NCBI RefSeq assembly: GCF_028898845.1
Contig: NZ_CP118574.1
Span: 2,604,001-2,668,000, forward strand
Source: Streptomyces sp. WZ-12
Lineage (GTDB): Bacteria; Actinomycetota; Actinomycetes; Streptomycetales; Streptomycetaceae
Length of the DNA stretch: 64,000 bases
Reading direction: 5' to 3'
The notes under the pieces are model-generated. The model saw only the letters and a program-made list of their open reading frames with translations. It had not been told where the DNA came from and did not search any database. This document shows positions 1 through 10,513 of the stretch, one piece after another. Every line of letters starts with the position of its first letter. The first letter of the stretch is position 1. The translations under genes were made by a program, and so were the position numbers.

Positions 1-516
1 CTCCGAGTGAACGGCAAACCCTGGAACTCCACCGCCCTCCCCCACGCCCTCCTCGCCCACGGCGCCACCCTCGACTTCACGATGGGCCCCCGCCCGTCCC
101 CCTGGGCCAACGGCCCGGCGGCGGGGCCCACTTCAATCACGCGGGGCGACCGGGCGCCGTCCCCGCCCCGCGACGTGACGACGCCCTCGGGCCCGCTGTT
201 CGACGACTCCTCCGCCACCTCCGCGGAGTTCAGCTCCGTGGAACTGCCGGTGGCGGGACCGGTGCGGGCGGTGCAGTACACGCTCACCTCGGCGGACCGG
301 GCGCGCGCACCGCACGACTGGGTGCTGGAGGGCTCCCAGGACGGCAGGTCCTGGACGGCATTGGACCGCAGGGCCGGCCAGTCCTTCGCCTGGGACCGCC
401 AGACCCGCCCCTTCACCCTCCGAACCCCGTCCACATACCGCCACTACCGCCTCCGCACCCCCACCCCCGCCACCCTGTCCGAAATCGAACTACTAGCCAA
501 AGCGCCCCAGTCTTAG
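1..516 (+). CDS. GH92 family alpha-mannosidase, C-terminal end (partial)
   Basis: The reading frame is open from base 1, so the gene starts outside the window; 171 residues are visible. The first residues (VNGKPWNSTALPHALL, then GATLDFTMG) match the beta-sandwich end of GH92 exo-alpha-mannosidases. About 100 further residues resemble a discoidin/F5-8C-like carbohydrate-binding tail (SSVELPVAGPVRAVQYTLTS, then WVLEGSQDGRSW). GH92 enzymes are usually secreted and trim alpha-1,2-mannosides. The catalytic residues lie outside the window, so activity cannot be judged. The gene ends with TAG at 514-516, about 115 bp before the next gene on the same strand. Confidence 0.8.
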   Translation, partial: LRVNGKPWNSTALPHALLAHGATLDFTMGPRPSPWANGPAAGPTSITRGDRAPSPPRDVTTPSGPLFDDSSATSAEFSSVELPVAGPVRAVQYTLTSADRARAPHDWVLEGSQDGRSWTALDRRAGQSFAWDRQTRPFTLRTPSTYRHYRLRTPTPATLSEIELLAKAPQS

Positions 517-571
517 TCGCCCCCCCGTAAAGGGAAGGTAAAGCACCTATGGGAGAATCCTGGAATGTTCA

Positions 572-600
572 CTTGATGTGCTCCCAAAAGGAACATCAAG
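572..600. promoter_or_regulatory. Inverted repeat ahead of the FG-GAP protein gene
   Basis: CTTGATGT at 572-579 is exactly complementary to ACATCAAG at 593-600, with a 13-nt spacer. It lies 32-60 nt before the ATG at 632. It could be an operator or an mRNA hairpin in the leader; the sequence alone does not decide. Confidence 0.4.
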
Positions 601-631
601 CGTTTTCAGGAACTTTGGAGAACAACACCAC

Positions 632-1573
632 ATGGCACTCAGCTCCTGCCGGAAGGCCGGCCGCACGCTGGCCCGGTTCGCCACCGCGGCCCTGGCCGTG
701 GCCCTGGTCGGTACCACCGCCGGTACCGCCACCGCCGACGACTTCGGCGCCGCCCGCGCGGCCGCGAAGGGCACCAAGCCGGCCACCTCGCAGCAGGCGC
801 CCGGCGCCGCGCCGTACCGCTCGACGGCTGTCGGGCAGGCCCCCATATTCCCGCTGTTCACGGTCAACCGCTCCGGTGACCTGTTCGTCTACCAGCCCGA
901 CTTCCGGGGCGGGTTGGAGGACCGGGAGGTGCTGAGCCGCGGTGAGTGGAAGGACTTCACCGCGGCCACGCAGGTCGACCACGACCAGGACGGCGACAAG
1001 GACGGCGTCTACACCCGGGTCAAGGACGGCAGCCTGCTCTTCGTCAACCAGTACGGCGGGGTCAAGCGGATCGGCGGCGGCTGGAACATCTACGACCGCA
1101 TCATGTCGCCGGGCAACCTCGCCGGCCAGAAGCAGTCCGACATCCTGGCCCGCGACAAGTCGGGCGTCCTGTGGATGTACATGGCGTACGAGGACGGCAC
1201 GCTGACGGGCCGTTACAAGGTCGGCGGCGGCTGGGGCCAGTACACCGACATCGCCGGGGTGGGCGACCTCGACGGCGACGGCTACACGGACATCGTCGCC
1301 AAGGACCGCGCCGGCGTGCTGTGGCTCTACAAGGGCAACGGCCGGGTCGGGGACGGCTTTCAGGACCGCACCCGGATCGGCGGCGGCTGGAACGCCTACG
1401 ACCACCTGGTCTCCGTCGGCGACCTCGACCGCGACGGCCGCAGCGACCTGCTGGCCCGCGACAAGACCGGCGCCCTGTGGCTCTACAAGGGCAACGGCAA
1501 CGGCAAGGACCCGTTCGACCGCCGTGTGAAGATCGGCAACCGGGGCTGGGACCAGTACCGCCTGATGTTCTGA
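632..1573 (+). CDS. Secreted FG-GAP/VCBS repeat protein
   Basis: The 313-residue protein has an N-terminal signal peptide: basic stretch SCRKAGRTLARF, hydrophobic core to about residue 32, and a likely cut after TATA. The mature part is built of repeated blade-like units carrying D-x-D-G-D motifs (DLDGDGYTDIVAKD, DLDRDGRSDLLARD) followed by GxLWLYKGNG, with RIGGGWN/KVGGGWG linkers. This is the calcium-binding FG-GAP/VCBS propeller pattern common in exported Streptomyces proteins. It has no catalytic motif, so a binding or cell-surface role is likely. I chose the ATG at 632 because it opens the signal peptide; an in-frame upstream start at 578 would add 18 non-signal residues. Confidence 0.85.
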   Translation: MALSSCRKAGRTLARFATAALAVALVGTTAGTATADDFGAARAAAKGTKPATSQQAPGAAPYRSTAVGQAPIFPLFTVNRSGDLFVYQPDFRGGLEDREVLSRGEWKDFTAATQVDHDQDGDKDGVYTRVKDGSLLFVNQYGGVKRIGGGWNIYDRIMSPGNLAGQKQSDILARDKSGVLWMYMAYEDGTLTGRYKVGGGWGQYTDIAGVGDLDGDGYTDIVAKDRAGVLWLYKGNGRVGDGFQDRTRIGGGWNAYDHLVSVGDLDRDGRSDLLARDKTGALWLYKGNGNGKDPFDRRVKIGNRGWDQYRLMF

Positions 1574-1599
1574 GCCGCACCGCTCAGAACGGAGAGCAC

Positions 1600-1635
1600 G
1601 AGGGCCGCACCCCCCTTCCGGGGAGTGCGGCCCTC
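1600..1635. terminator. Strong hairpin terminator between convergent genes
   Basis: GAGGGCCGCAC at 1600-1610 pairs perfectly with GTGCGGCCCTC at 1625-1635, and the loop itself can pair (CCCC/GGGG). It sits between the FG-GAP gene (+) and acnA (-), so it probably terminates both. Confidence 0.8.
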
Positions 1636-1657
1636 GTCTACTGCCGTGCCGTACCGC

Positions 1658-4426
<2,769 letters not shown>

Positions 4427-4440
4427 TCATCGCCGATCCG

Positions 4441-4474
4441 CTAAGGTGAACCTAAGTTAGGTATGCCTCACTAG
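4441..4474. promoter_or_regulatory. Iron-box-like element upstream of acnA
   Basis: ACCTAA-G-TTAGGT at 4450-4462 is a perfect 6-bp inverted repeat, flanked by further TAAGGT and GCCTCA half-sites. TTAGGT/ACCTAA are the arms of the DtxR/IdeR/DmdR iron box, but the spacing is not canonical. The aconitase needs an Fe-S cluster, so iron control would make sense. This is a motif resemblance only. Confidence 0.4.
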
Positions 4475-4501
4475 TACGGCAGCAGTACGCCTCTCGGCAG
4501 A

Positions 4502-4519
4502 TATCTCGATGTCGAGATA
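4502..4519. promoter_or_regulatory. Perfect palindrome TATCTCGA-TG-TCGAGATA upstream of acnA
   Basis: Two 8-bp arms are separated by 2 bp, about 130 bp upstream of the acnA start. It is a likely operator for a dimeric regulator. The same outer half-sites (ATCTC...GAGATA over 17 bp) recur at 6370-6386 in front of the XRE-MurA gene. Confidence 0.5.
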
Positions 4520-4927
4520 ACTCTAGTACATCGCTGCTGCCGGGTCATGCCCTGGCCGCCCCGACCGCGCCGTCCCGCCTCGCCCCGACGCCGGCCGCAC
4601 GGCTCCCGTGCGCGGCGCGAGAATCGGCCGCGCACGGGACGCGCCGGGCAGGCCGGGTCGCGCCGACGCCTCGCGACGGAGAAGCACGTACTGAACGACA
4701 GGCGCACCGCCTCCCGCGACGGCGACTTCGAGGGCCTGCCGACCGTGCCGGACCCGGAGGTGGTGCCGATCGACGTCCGGGCCGATCCGGTGCGGCTGGC
4801 GAGGTTGGGCCTCTCGGGCGTGGAGGGGTTAAGGCCGCGGGCGGTTCGGGGCGCGGACGGACGGGGGGCGGCGGGTACTTGCGCACCGGCCGGCGACGCC
4901 GCGGCCGACACGGCGGTCTCCCACCAG
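4520..4927. other. Non-coding stretch between the acnA promoter and the GntR terminator
   Basis: About 410 bp lie between divergent control signals and a terminator. Open frames exist on both strands but have arginine/proline-rich, shadow-like composition, no convincing ribosome-binding site and no recognisable motif. I see no gene here. Confidence 0.5.
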
Positions 4928-4958
4928 GCCAACGCCCCACCACCGACGGGGCGTTGGC
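4928..4958 (-). terminator. Terminator of the DUF1648-GntR operon
   Basis: GCCAACGCCCC at 4928-4938 pairs perfectly over 11 bp with GGGGCGTTGGC at 4948-4958, around a 9-nt loop. It begins 2 bp after the GntR stop. Confidence 0.8.
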
Positions 4959-4960
4959 GC

Positions 4961-5320
4961 TCACTGCCCGCCCAACCCCAACCGCACCACCCGCACGATC
5001 TCCTCGTCCGTGAGGCCCAGGCCGCGGGCCTCGGCGATGAGGCGTTCGGTGGTCTCGCCGAGGCGGGCCCGGGCCGGGGAGGCCGCTCCGGTGACCACCG
5101 CGCCCCGGCCGCGGCGGAGTTCGATCAGGCCCTCCTCCTTCAGCCGCTGGTAGCCGCGCAGCACGGTGTGGACGTTGACGCCGAGGGAGGCGGCGAGCGC
5201 GCGGGCGGCGGGCAGCCGTTCCCCGGCGCGGACCGAGCCGTCGGCGATGGCGCCGCGGACCGAGCCGGCGATCTGGTCGCCGAGCGGCACGGACGAGCCG
5301 GGGTCGACGCGGAACAGCAC
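4961..5320 (-). CDS. GntR family transcriptional regulator (YtrA-like, short)
   Basis: The 119-residue protein has a winged helix at residues 5-75: VPLGDQIAGSVRGAIADG, RLPAARALAASLGVNVHTVLRGYQRLKEEGLIELRRGRG. A short helical tail follows instead of a ligand-binding domain, as in YtrA-type GntR proteins that control adjacent membrane-protein genes. The start is GTG at 5320 with GAAGGAGG 6-7 nt upstream. It lies 1 bp downstream of the DUF1648 gene, so the two are co-transcribed and it probably represses that operon. The ligand is unknown. Confidence 0.85.
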   Translation of the reverse strand: MLFRVDPGSSVPLGDQIAGSVRGAIADGSVRAGERLPAARALAASLGVNVHTVLRGYQRLKEEGLIELRRGRGAVVTGAASPARARLGETTERLIAEARGLGLTDEEIVRVVRLGLGGQ

Positions 5321-5321
5321 G

Positions 5322-6317
5322 TCAGCCTCCTTCGCCGGAACGCCGGCGGTCCAGATAGGTGTTGAGCAGGGCGGCGGCGGTCGCCGCGTCGTCGACGGTG
5401 ACCACGAACTCCCGGCCGCTGGTGAGCCGCAGCACCACGCCCTCCCCCGAACGGAGCAACAGGCCGCTGCCACCGGGCCGGATGCGGTACCCCCAGCCAC
5501 CGTACTCGGCGAGCGACGAGATCCGGCGACTGGTGGCCTCGGTCACCTCGCCGAGCGGTATGCGGTGCAGCGGCACCGGCAGCAGCGTCGGGGTCAGGGT
5601 CAGCCCGCGCCGGTCGACGGTCACCCGCATGGAGCAGTGGGCCGCGACCGCCAGGCCGCCGAGGACCATGACGGCGCCGGCGACCCAGCCGGTGGACGCG
5701 CCCAACACGATCCCGGCGCACGCCATGACGCCCGCCAGCGCGGCCAGCGGCAGCGAGCTGATGGTGCGGGTCCAACCCGCGCGGGTACCGGCGGGGAGGT
5801 GGAGACGGTGCGCGGTGCCGGCCTCCGGGCGGGGCGACTCCGGGTCGGCCCCGGCGAGCAACCAGCCCAGCCCACCGACGGCGACGCCCACCGCCAGGGC
5901 CACGGCGAGCTGCCAGCCCGACAGTCGGACCCCGTCGGGGGCGGCGCCGGCGTTGCGCAACAGGGTCAGCACGCCGAGGTGACCGAGGAGCCCGGCGGTG
6001 AAGTAACCCGTCACGATCGTCCAGCGCACGCTGCGCGCGGGCAGCCCCCGTTGGACGAGCAGGACGGTGCCGGCGCCCAGGCCGAGCAGCGGCACCAGGC
6101 AGGCCAACACGAAGACCTGCGGCGAGGAGTAGCCGTCGGGCCGGCCGTCGAAGGCGAAGTGGGTGGCCATCCGTTCGGGCAGGCGGCCGGCGAGCAGGGC
6201 GTAGCAGCCACCGAGCAGCACGGTGGCAAGGATGAACGGTAAGGCGGCGATCCAGCCCCGTTGGCGGGCGTTGGCCGGCGGGCCGGACGGCATGGAGCGG
6301 TTCATGGCAACCTTCAT
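5322..6317 (-). CDS. DUF1648 domain membrane protein
   Basis: The 331-residue integral membrane protein starts with a hydrophobic helix. The DUF1648 signature RLPERMATHFAFDGRPDGYSS follows near residue 50, then several further transmembrane segments. The C-terminal half is soluble and beta-rich (RVTVDRRGLTLT, VTEATSRRISS, GREFVVTVDDA), like the PH-like domain of SdpI/DUF1648 relatives. The ATG at 6317 has GGAGG 6 nt upstream. It is first gene of a two-gene unit with the GntR regulator. Its function is unknown; relatives are linked to cell-envelope stress or bacteriocin immunity. Confidence 0.75.
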   Translation of the reverse strand: MKVAMNRSMPSGPPANARQRGWIAALPFILATVLLGGCYALLAGRLPERMATHFAFDGRPDGYSSPQVFVLACLVPLLGLGAGTVLLVQRGLPARSVRWTIVTGYFTAGLLGHLGVLTLLRNAGAAPDGVRLSGWQLAVALAVGVAVGGLGWLLAGADPESPRPEAGTAHRLHLPAGTRAGWTRTISSLPLAALAGVMACAGIVLGASTGWVAGAVMVLGGLAVAAHCSMRVTVDRRGLTLTPTLLPVPLHRIPLGEVTEATSRRISSLAEYGGWGYRIRPGGSGLLLRSGEGVVLRLTSGREFVVTVDDAATAAALLNTYLDRRRSGEGG

Positions 6318-6369
6318 GGCGACCTCCAGTTGTTTGCATAGTAGTAGAACAACCGGCGATGGCGCATGC

Positions 6370-6386
6370 ATCTCATATCTGAGATA
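6370..6386. promoter_or_regulatory. Palindromic operator candidate before the XRE-MurA gene
   Basis: ATCTCA-TATC-TGAGAT (6370-6385) and the nested TATCT-G-AGATA (6376-6386) are perfect inverted repeats 10-27 nt before the ATG at 6397. A TAnnnT hexamer (TACGGT, 6385-6390) overlaps the edge, so the transcript may be almost leaderless and a bound protein would block it. An XRE protein, possibly the product itself, is a natural candidate. Confidence 0.45.
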
Positions 6387-6396
6387 CGGTCACCTC

Positions 6397-7926
6397 ATGG
6401 CAGACGACTACCTCGTACGCATCGGCAGGCTCATCCGTGACGCACGGCAGCACCGTGGCTGGACACAGACGCAGCTCGCCGACGCGCTGGGCACCAGTCA
6501 GAGTGCGGTCAACCGCATCGAGCGCGGGAACCAGAACATCAGCCTTGAGATGATCGCCCGCATCGGCGAGGCCCTGGACAGCGAAATCGTCTCGCTCGGG
6601 TACGCCGGGCCGATGCATCTGCGGGTGGTCGGCGGGCGCCGGCTGTCCGGCAGCATCGACGTCAAGACGAGCAAGAACGCCTGCGTGGCGCTGCTGTGCG
6701 CGACGCTGCTCAACGCCGGACGGACAACTCTGCGCCGGGTGGCCCGCATTGAGGAGGTCTACCGGATCCTGGAGGTGCTGGGCAGCATCGGCGTCCGCAC
6801 CCGCTGGATCAACGACGGCAACGACCTGGAGATCGTGCCGCCGGCCCAACTCGACCTGGCCGCCATGGACCTGGAGGCGGCGCGCCGGACCCGCAGCGTC
6901 ATCATGTTCCTCGGGCCGCTGCTGCACCGGATGGACCACTTCAAGCTGCCGTACGCCGGCGGCTGCGACCTCGGCACCCGCACCGTCACGCCGCACATGA
7001 CGGCGCTGCGCCACTTCGGTCTGGAGATCACCGCGACCGACGGCACCTACCTCGCCGAGGTCGACCGCAGCGTCGCGCCCAAGCGCGCCATCGTCCTGAC
7101 CGAACGCGGCGACACCGTCACCGAGAACGCCCTGCTGGCCGCGGCCCGGCACGACGGCGTCACGGTCATCCGCAACGCCTCCTCCAACTACATGGTCCAG
7201 GACCTCTGCTTCTTCCTGGAGGAGTTGGGCGTCCGGGTCGACGGCATCGGCACCACCACGCTCACCGTCCACGGCGTCGCGAAGATCGACCGCGACGTGG
7301 ACTACGCGCCGTCCGAGGACCCGGTCGAGGCGATGAGCCTGCTCGCGGCCGCGGTGGTCACCGAGTCGGAACTGACCATCCGTCGGGTCCCGGTGGAGTT
7401 CCTGGAGATCGAGCTGGCCGTCCTGGACGAGATGGGGCTGGACCACGAGCGGAGCGTGGAGTACCACGCCGACAACGGCCGCACCCGGCTCATCGACCTG
7501 ACGGTCCGCCCCTCCAAGCTCCAGGCCCCGCTGGACAAGATCCACCCGATGCCCTTCCCGGGCCTGAACATCGACAACGTCCCGTTCTTCGCGGCCATCG
7601 CGGCCAGCGCCCAGGGCCAGACCCTGATCCACGACTGGGTCTACGACAACCGCGCGATCTACCTCACCGACCTCAACCGGCTGGGCGCCCAGGTCAAACT
7701 GCTCGACCCGCACCGCGTCCTGGTCGACGGCCCCACCCGCTGGCGCTCCGCGGAAATGATGTGCCCCCCGGCGCTCCGCCCCGCCGTGGTCGTCCTGCTC
7801 GCCATGATGGCCGCCGAGGGCACCTCGGTCCTCCGCAACGTCTACGTCATCAACCGCGGCTACGAGGACCTCGCCGAACGCCTCAACTCGATCGGCGCCC
7901 AGATCGAGATCTTCCGGGACATCTAG
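6397..7926 (+). CDS. murA2: XRE-domain/UDP-GlcNAc enolpyruvyl transferase fusion (second MurA)
   Basis: Residues 1-70 form an XRE/HTH_3 DNA-binding domain (RIGRLIRDARQHRGWTQTQL, then SQSAVNRIERGNQNIS). Residues about 78-509 form an EPSP-synthase/MurA fold. The MurA catalytic loop is present with its cysteine (AGGCDLGTRTV, Cys190), so enolpyruvyl transfer from PEP to UDP-GlcNAc is plausible. The Lys-Asn pair near the start of the fold (KTSKNA) is kept. The usual MurA is about 420 residues, so the HTH is an addition. The ATG at 6397 is preferred because the XRE domain starts there. I recall an orthologue next to acnA in S. coelicolor, so I treat it as core rather than cluster. It may be an autoregulated enzyme or a sensor of cell-wall precursors. 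Confidence 0.85.
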   Translation: MADDYLVRIGRLIRDARQHRGWTQTQLADALGTSQSAVNRIERGNQNISLEMIARIGEALDSEIVSLGYAGPMHLRVVGGRRLSGSIDVKTSKNACVALLCATLLNAGRTTLRRVARIEEVYRILEVLGSIGVRTRWINDGNDLEIVPPAQLDLAAMDLEAARRTRSVIMFLGPLLHRMDHFKLPYAGGCDLGTRTVTPHMTALRHFGLEITATDGTYLAEVDRSVAPKRAIVLTERGDTVTENALLAAARHDGVTVIRNASSNYMVQDLCFFLEELGVRVDGIGTTTLTVHGVAKIDRDVDYAPSEDPVEAMSLLAAAVVTESELTIRRVPVEFLEIELAVLDEMGLDHERSVEYHADNGRTRLIDLTVRPSKLQAPLDKIHPMPFPGLNIDNVPFFAAIAASAQGQTLIHDWVYDNRAIYLTDLNRLGAQVKLLDPHRVLVDGPTRWRSAEMMCPPALRPAVVVLLAMMAAEGTSVLRNVYVINRGYEDLAERLNSIGAQIEIFRDI

Positions 7927-7935
7927 CCGATAACA

Positions 7936-7976
7936 CCCGGCTCCCCACGGGCCGTTGACGGGCCTGGGGAGCCGGG
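7936..7976. terminator. Bidirectional terminator between murA2 and the SAM synthetase gene
   Basis: CCCGGCTCCCCA at 7936-7947 pairs perfectly with TGGGGAGCCGGG at 7965-7976 (12 bp, 17-nt loop). It separates the core gene from the left edge of the biosynthetic cluster. Confidence 0.8.
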
Positions 7977-7994
7977 GTGACGGGCCGGGGGCGG

Positions 7995-9245
7995 TCAGGC
8001 CAGCAGGACGCCCTGGTTGACGAGTTCGTCGGTGAGGGTGGGGAAGGCGTCCAGGGATTCCATGACGATCGCCTGGATCTTGTCGGTCTGGATGTCGGTG
8101 TCCGCGGTCCGGACCAGGACGCGCCAGGGGCGGTCCAGGCGCTGGCCGGTGGCGCTGACGAGGTGGACCTCGGTGTAGGAACCGGTCTCCTCGGCCAGGC
8201 GGTTGGCGAGGCGGGTCGCGGCGAGGTTGTAGAGCTTGCCGACGTGGTAGACCGGGTTCTTGCCGCTCGCGCCCTCCATGTTCATCGGGCGCAGCGGGGT
8301 GATGAGGCCGTTGACGCGGTTGCCGCGGCCGACCACGCCCTCGTCGCCGGACTCGATCGAGCTGCCGGTGTAGGTCAGGTACAGCTCGTCCTTCTCCGGG
8401 ATGTCGCGGACGTTGATGCGGAAGTGCACGGTCGTCTCCGGCAGCAGCCGGTCCGCCAGCTTCCGGCACTCGGCCAGCACGGTCTCCTTGTTGGCGAGGT
8501 ACTCCTCGCGGTTGGCGACGTAGCGGGACTTCTGCGGGACGCAGAGCACGACGTCGACCTCTTCGCCGTCGGCGTAGCCCATGAGTTTGACGTCCGAGCC
8601 GCACCAGGGGTGGGCGCGGGTGAACTCGCTGTCACCGGAGAGGTGGTCCACCAGCTCGCGGACGAAGGACTCGAAGGGGTTGGCGGGGCCCCAACCGGTG
8701 CCGAGCGAGGTGTCGTTGGCCACCAGGACCCGGCGCTCGCGCAGGTCCTCGACGGAGCTGGGTGCGAACCAGCGGGTGCGCTCGCCGGTGTTGGCCTCGG
8801 TGACGACGGCACCGGGGCTGGAGTTGCTGGTGATGTTGAACTCGATGCTCAGCCCGCCGTCGAGCTCGGGCAGGCGCTCGGCGAAGAAGGCCCGTACGGT
8901 GTCCTCGATCAGCCGGTGGACCGGGATCTCCTCGCCGCCGCAGGCGTAGGCGGCCCGGCCGTTGACCAGCACCCGGACCGGGTCGCGCATCTCGCCGCCG
9001 CCGTACCGGACTTCGCTGGATCCGCCGAGCAGCGCCAGCTTGTCGAAGTTGTGGTGCAGCACGGCGCCGAACCGCTCGCGGGTGTAGTGGCTGTAGACCT
9101 GCGAGAGGCGCTCGGCGAGGTGGTCGGAGAGCGTGTCGGGGTGGCCGAGCCCCTTGCGCTCGACCATGGAAACGCGGCTGGGCACACAGCCCCCCAGCTC
9201 AATGACAACGTGGCTGCCGTCGATCTCGTTCGTGGTGCGGCGCAA
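7995..9245 (-). CDS. Archaeal-type S-adenosylmethionine synthetase (MAT)
   Basis: The 416-residue protein belongs to the archaeal AdoMet synthetase family (PF01941), not to bacterial MetK. Diagnostic blocks are [48 protein letters not shown] and [18 protein letters not shown] followed by [20 protein letters not shown]. It would make SAM from ATP and methionine. It follows the radical SAM gene by 135 bp on the same strand, so it probably supplies SAM within the SARP-controlled leftward arm. The start is TTG at 9245 with GGGAG about 9 nt upstream; the family N-terminus (a strand before VERKG) fits that choice. Streptomycetes normally carry a bacterial metK elsewhere, so this is likely a pathway-dedicated, transferred copy. 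Confidence 0.9.
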   Translation of the reverse strand: MRRTTNEIDGSHVVIELGGCVPSRVSMVERKGLGHPDTLSDHLAERLSQVYSHYTRERFGAVLHHNFDKLALLGGSSEVRYGGGEMRDPVRVLVNGRAAYACGGEEIPVHRLIEDTVRAFFAERLPELDGGLSIEFNITSNSSPGAVVTEANTGERTRWFAPSSVEDLRERRVLVANDTSLGTGWGPANPFESFVRELVDHLSGDSEFTRAHPWCGSDVKLMGYADGEEVDVVLCVPQKSRYVANREEYLANKETVLAECRKLADRLLPETTVHFRINVRDIPEKDELYLTYTGSSIESGDEGVVGRGNRVNGLITPLRPMNMEGASGKNPVYHVGKLYNLAATRLANRLAEETGSYTEVHLVSATGQRLDRPWRVLVRTADTDIQTDKIQAIVMESLDAFPTLTDELVNQGVLLA

Positions 9246-9380
9246 GGCAGTTCTCCCAGAGTTCGAAGGAGGTTGTTTCGACTACGTTGAAATCCGCCCG
9301 GAATGGAATGTGTTGGACGGGGTGAGTTGCCTTCGGGAGCCGGTCGGTTCACGCGGCAAAATGGTTGATCTCGCGGCGAG

Positions 9381-10430
9381 TTATGAAGTGCCCGCGGATT
9401 CGTACTCGATGCTCTCCATGGCCTGGCAGTCCGTCCAGCAGATCGCGCAGTTGTCCTTGCCGATTTTGTCGCGGCTGTCCTGCGCCTGTTGGCTGTGCCA
9501 GACCGGGAGGATATCGAGGTCGTGGTCCTTGACGTTGCCGAGGACGTCTTCGGTCATGGTGACGCAGGGCGCCACCCCGCCGTAGGGGTCGATCCACATC
9601 GAGGCGAACATCGCATAGCAGGGGAGAATCATCCGGCCGGGCTCGGTGACGCTCTGCGGAATCTTCTCGATGAACGGGAGGGTGCGCTTGAACTGGTATT
9701 TGTCGCGCAGCTCGGTCACGGTCCGCACCAGCTTGTCGCGGTTCTCGACGTTGTTCTCCTGGGCGTAATAGTGCCCGGAGGCCACCGGCCGGAAGGTGAA
9801 GTCGTCGGGCTCGCGGATCAGCCCGCTCTCCAGGGCGTACGCCATGAGGTCGGGCAGCTCGTCGACGTTGGAGTCCATGATCGTGAAGCTGATCTGCTGG
9901 TTGAGCTGCGGATACCGTTCGCGCAGCTTGCCGAGGCCGCGCAGCAGCCGTTCGGCGCGGGCGAAGCCCTTCTTGACCCCGCGGATCTCGGCGTAGGTGT
10001 CGGCGAAGCCGTCCAGCGAGACGCTGACCACGAACAGCGAGTCGGCGGGCGCCTGGGCCAGCACGGACTCCACCATGCCGAGGATGCGCACCGGTTGGAG
10101 CGCATTGGTGGTCACCGCGGTGAAACCGGTCCGTCTGACGATGAGGGACAGCAGGTCCACCACCCCTTCCTTGAGGAAGGGTTCGCCTCCGGTGATGTCG
10201 ATGGACGTCACGCCGTGGTCGATGGCCCGGTCCACGACCCGGAACCATTCCGCACCCGTGAGTTCCTCGTGATAGAGCCCCTTGTTCTGCCGGTAGATCT
10301 CCCAGATCGAGCACATCGTGCACCGGGAGTTGCACAGATTGGTGATCTGGACGCTCATGCGTTTGGGCACCGGACGGGGCAGGCCGACAATGCGAAGCTC
10401 CCGCACTTTCGCCGCGAGTGGATCCGTCAT
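9381..10430 (-). CDS. Radical SAM enzyme with SPASM-type C-terminus
   Basis: The 349-residue protein has the radical SAM cluster motif NLCNSRCTMC (Cys33, Cys37, Cys40), the SAM-binding DITGGEPF motif near residue 80 and VSVSLDGF later. The C-terminus has five further cysteines (LPCYAM, APCVTM, and CAICWTDC as CxxCxxxC), the pattern of an auxiliary-cluster SPASM/twitch domain. SPASM enzymes modify peptides or oxidise sugars and aminocyclitols (BtrN is an example). The substrate here is unknown; the neighbours suggest an amino sugar. The ATG at 10430 lies about 7 nt from a -10 box, so the mRNA is probably leaderless. An array of SARP-type heptamers sits directly upstream. Confidence 0.88.
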   Translation of the reverse strand: MTDPLAAKVRELRIVGLPRPVPKRMSVQITNLCNSRCTMCSIWEIYRQNKGLYHEELTGAEWFRVVDRAIDHGVTSIDITGGEPFLKEGVVDLLSLIVRRTGFTAVTTNALQPVRILGMVESVLAQAPADSLFVVSVSLDGFADTYAEIRGVKKGFARAERLLRGLGKLRERYPQLNQQISFTIMDSNVDELPDLMAYALESGLIREPDDFTFRPVASGHYYAQENNVENRDKLVRTVTELRDKYQFKRTLPFIEKIPQSVTEPGRMILPCYAMFASMWIDPYGGVAPCVTMTEDVLGNVKDHDLDILPVWHSQQAQDSRDKIGKDNCAICWTDCQAMESIEYESAGTS

Positions 10431-10437
10431 ACCGCCG

Positions 10438-10443
10438 ACACTA
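10438..10443 (-). promoter_or_regulatory. -10 box of the radical SAM/MAT transcript
   Basis: TAGTGT on the minus strand (TAnnnT) ends 7 nt before the ATG at 10430, so transcription would start at or within 1-2 nt of the start codon. It is separated by exactly 8 bp from the nearest heptamer of the SARP array. Confidence 0.65.
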
Positions 10444-10451
10444 CCCACCGC

Positions 10452-10513
10452 CGGTATAACCGCGGTATAGCGGTGGGATATCGGCGGTATACCTTCGCAA
10501 TACCCCTGGTATA
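10452..10513 (-). promoter_or_regulatory. SARP-binding array: six heptamers with 11-bp periodicity
   Basis: Read on the minus strand, heptamers lie at 10507-10513 (TATACCA), 10496-10502 (TATTGCG), 10485-10491 (TATACCG), 10474-10480 (TATCCCA), 10463-10469 (TATACCG) and 10452-10458 (TATACCG). The step is exactly 11 bp throughout. The promoter-proximal repeat is 8 bp from the -10 box. Direct heptamers one helical turn apart with an 8-bp gap to -10 are the established SARP target geometry. The SARP gene at 19043-19885 is the obvious partner. Confidence 0.8.

Noticed and set aside
4547..5365. Plus-strand gene between acnA and murA2
   Set aside because: Starts in Arg/Pro-rich sequence, runs through a terminator hairpin and antisense to the well-supported GntR gene.
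6397..10430. MurA-like enzyme plus radical SAM enzyme as a nikkomycin/polyoxin-type NikO-NikJ pair
   Set aside because: The MurA is the XRE-fused paralogue that I recall next to acnA in other streptomycetes, and a terminator separates it from the cluster. The radical SAM protein is SPASM type, unlike NikJ as I recall it.
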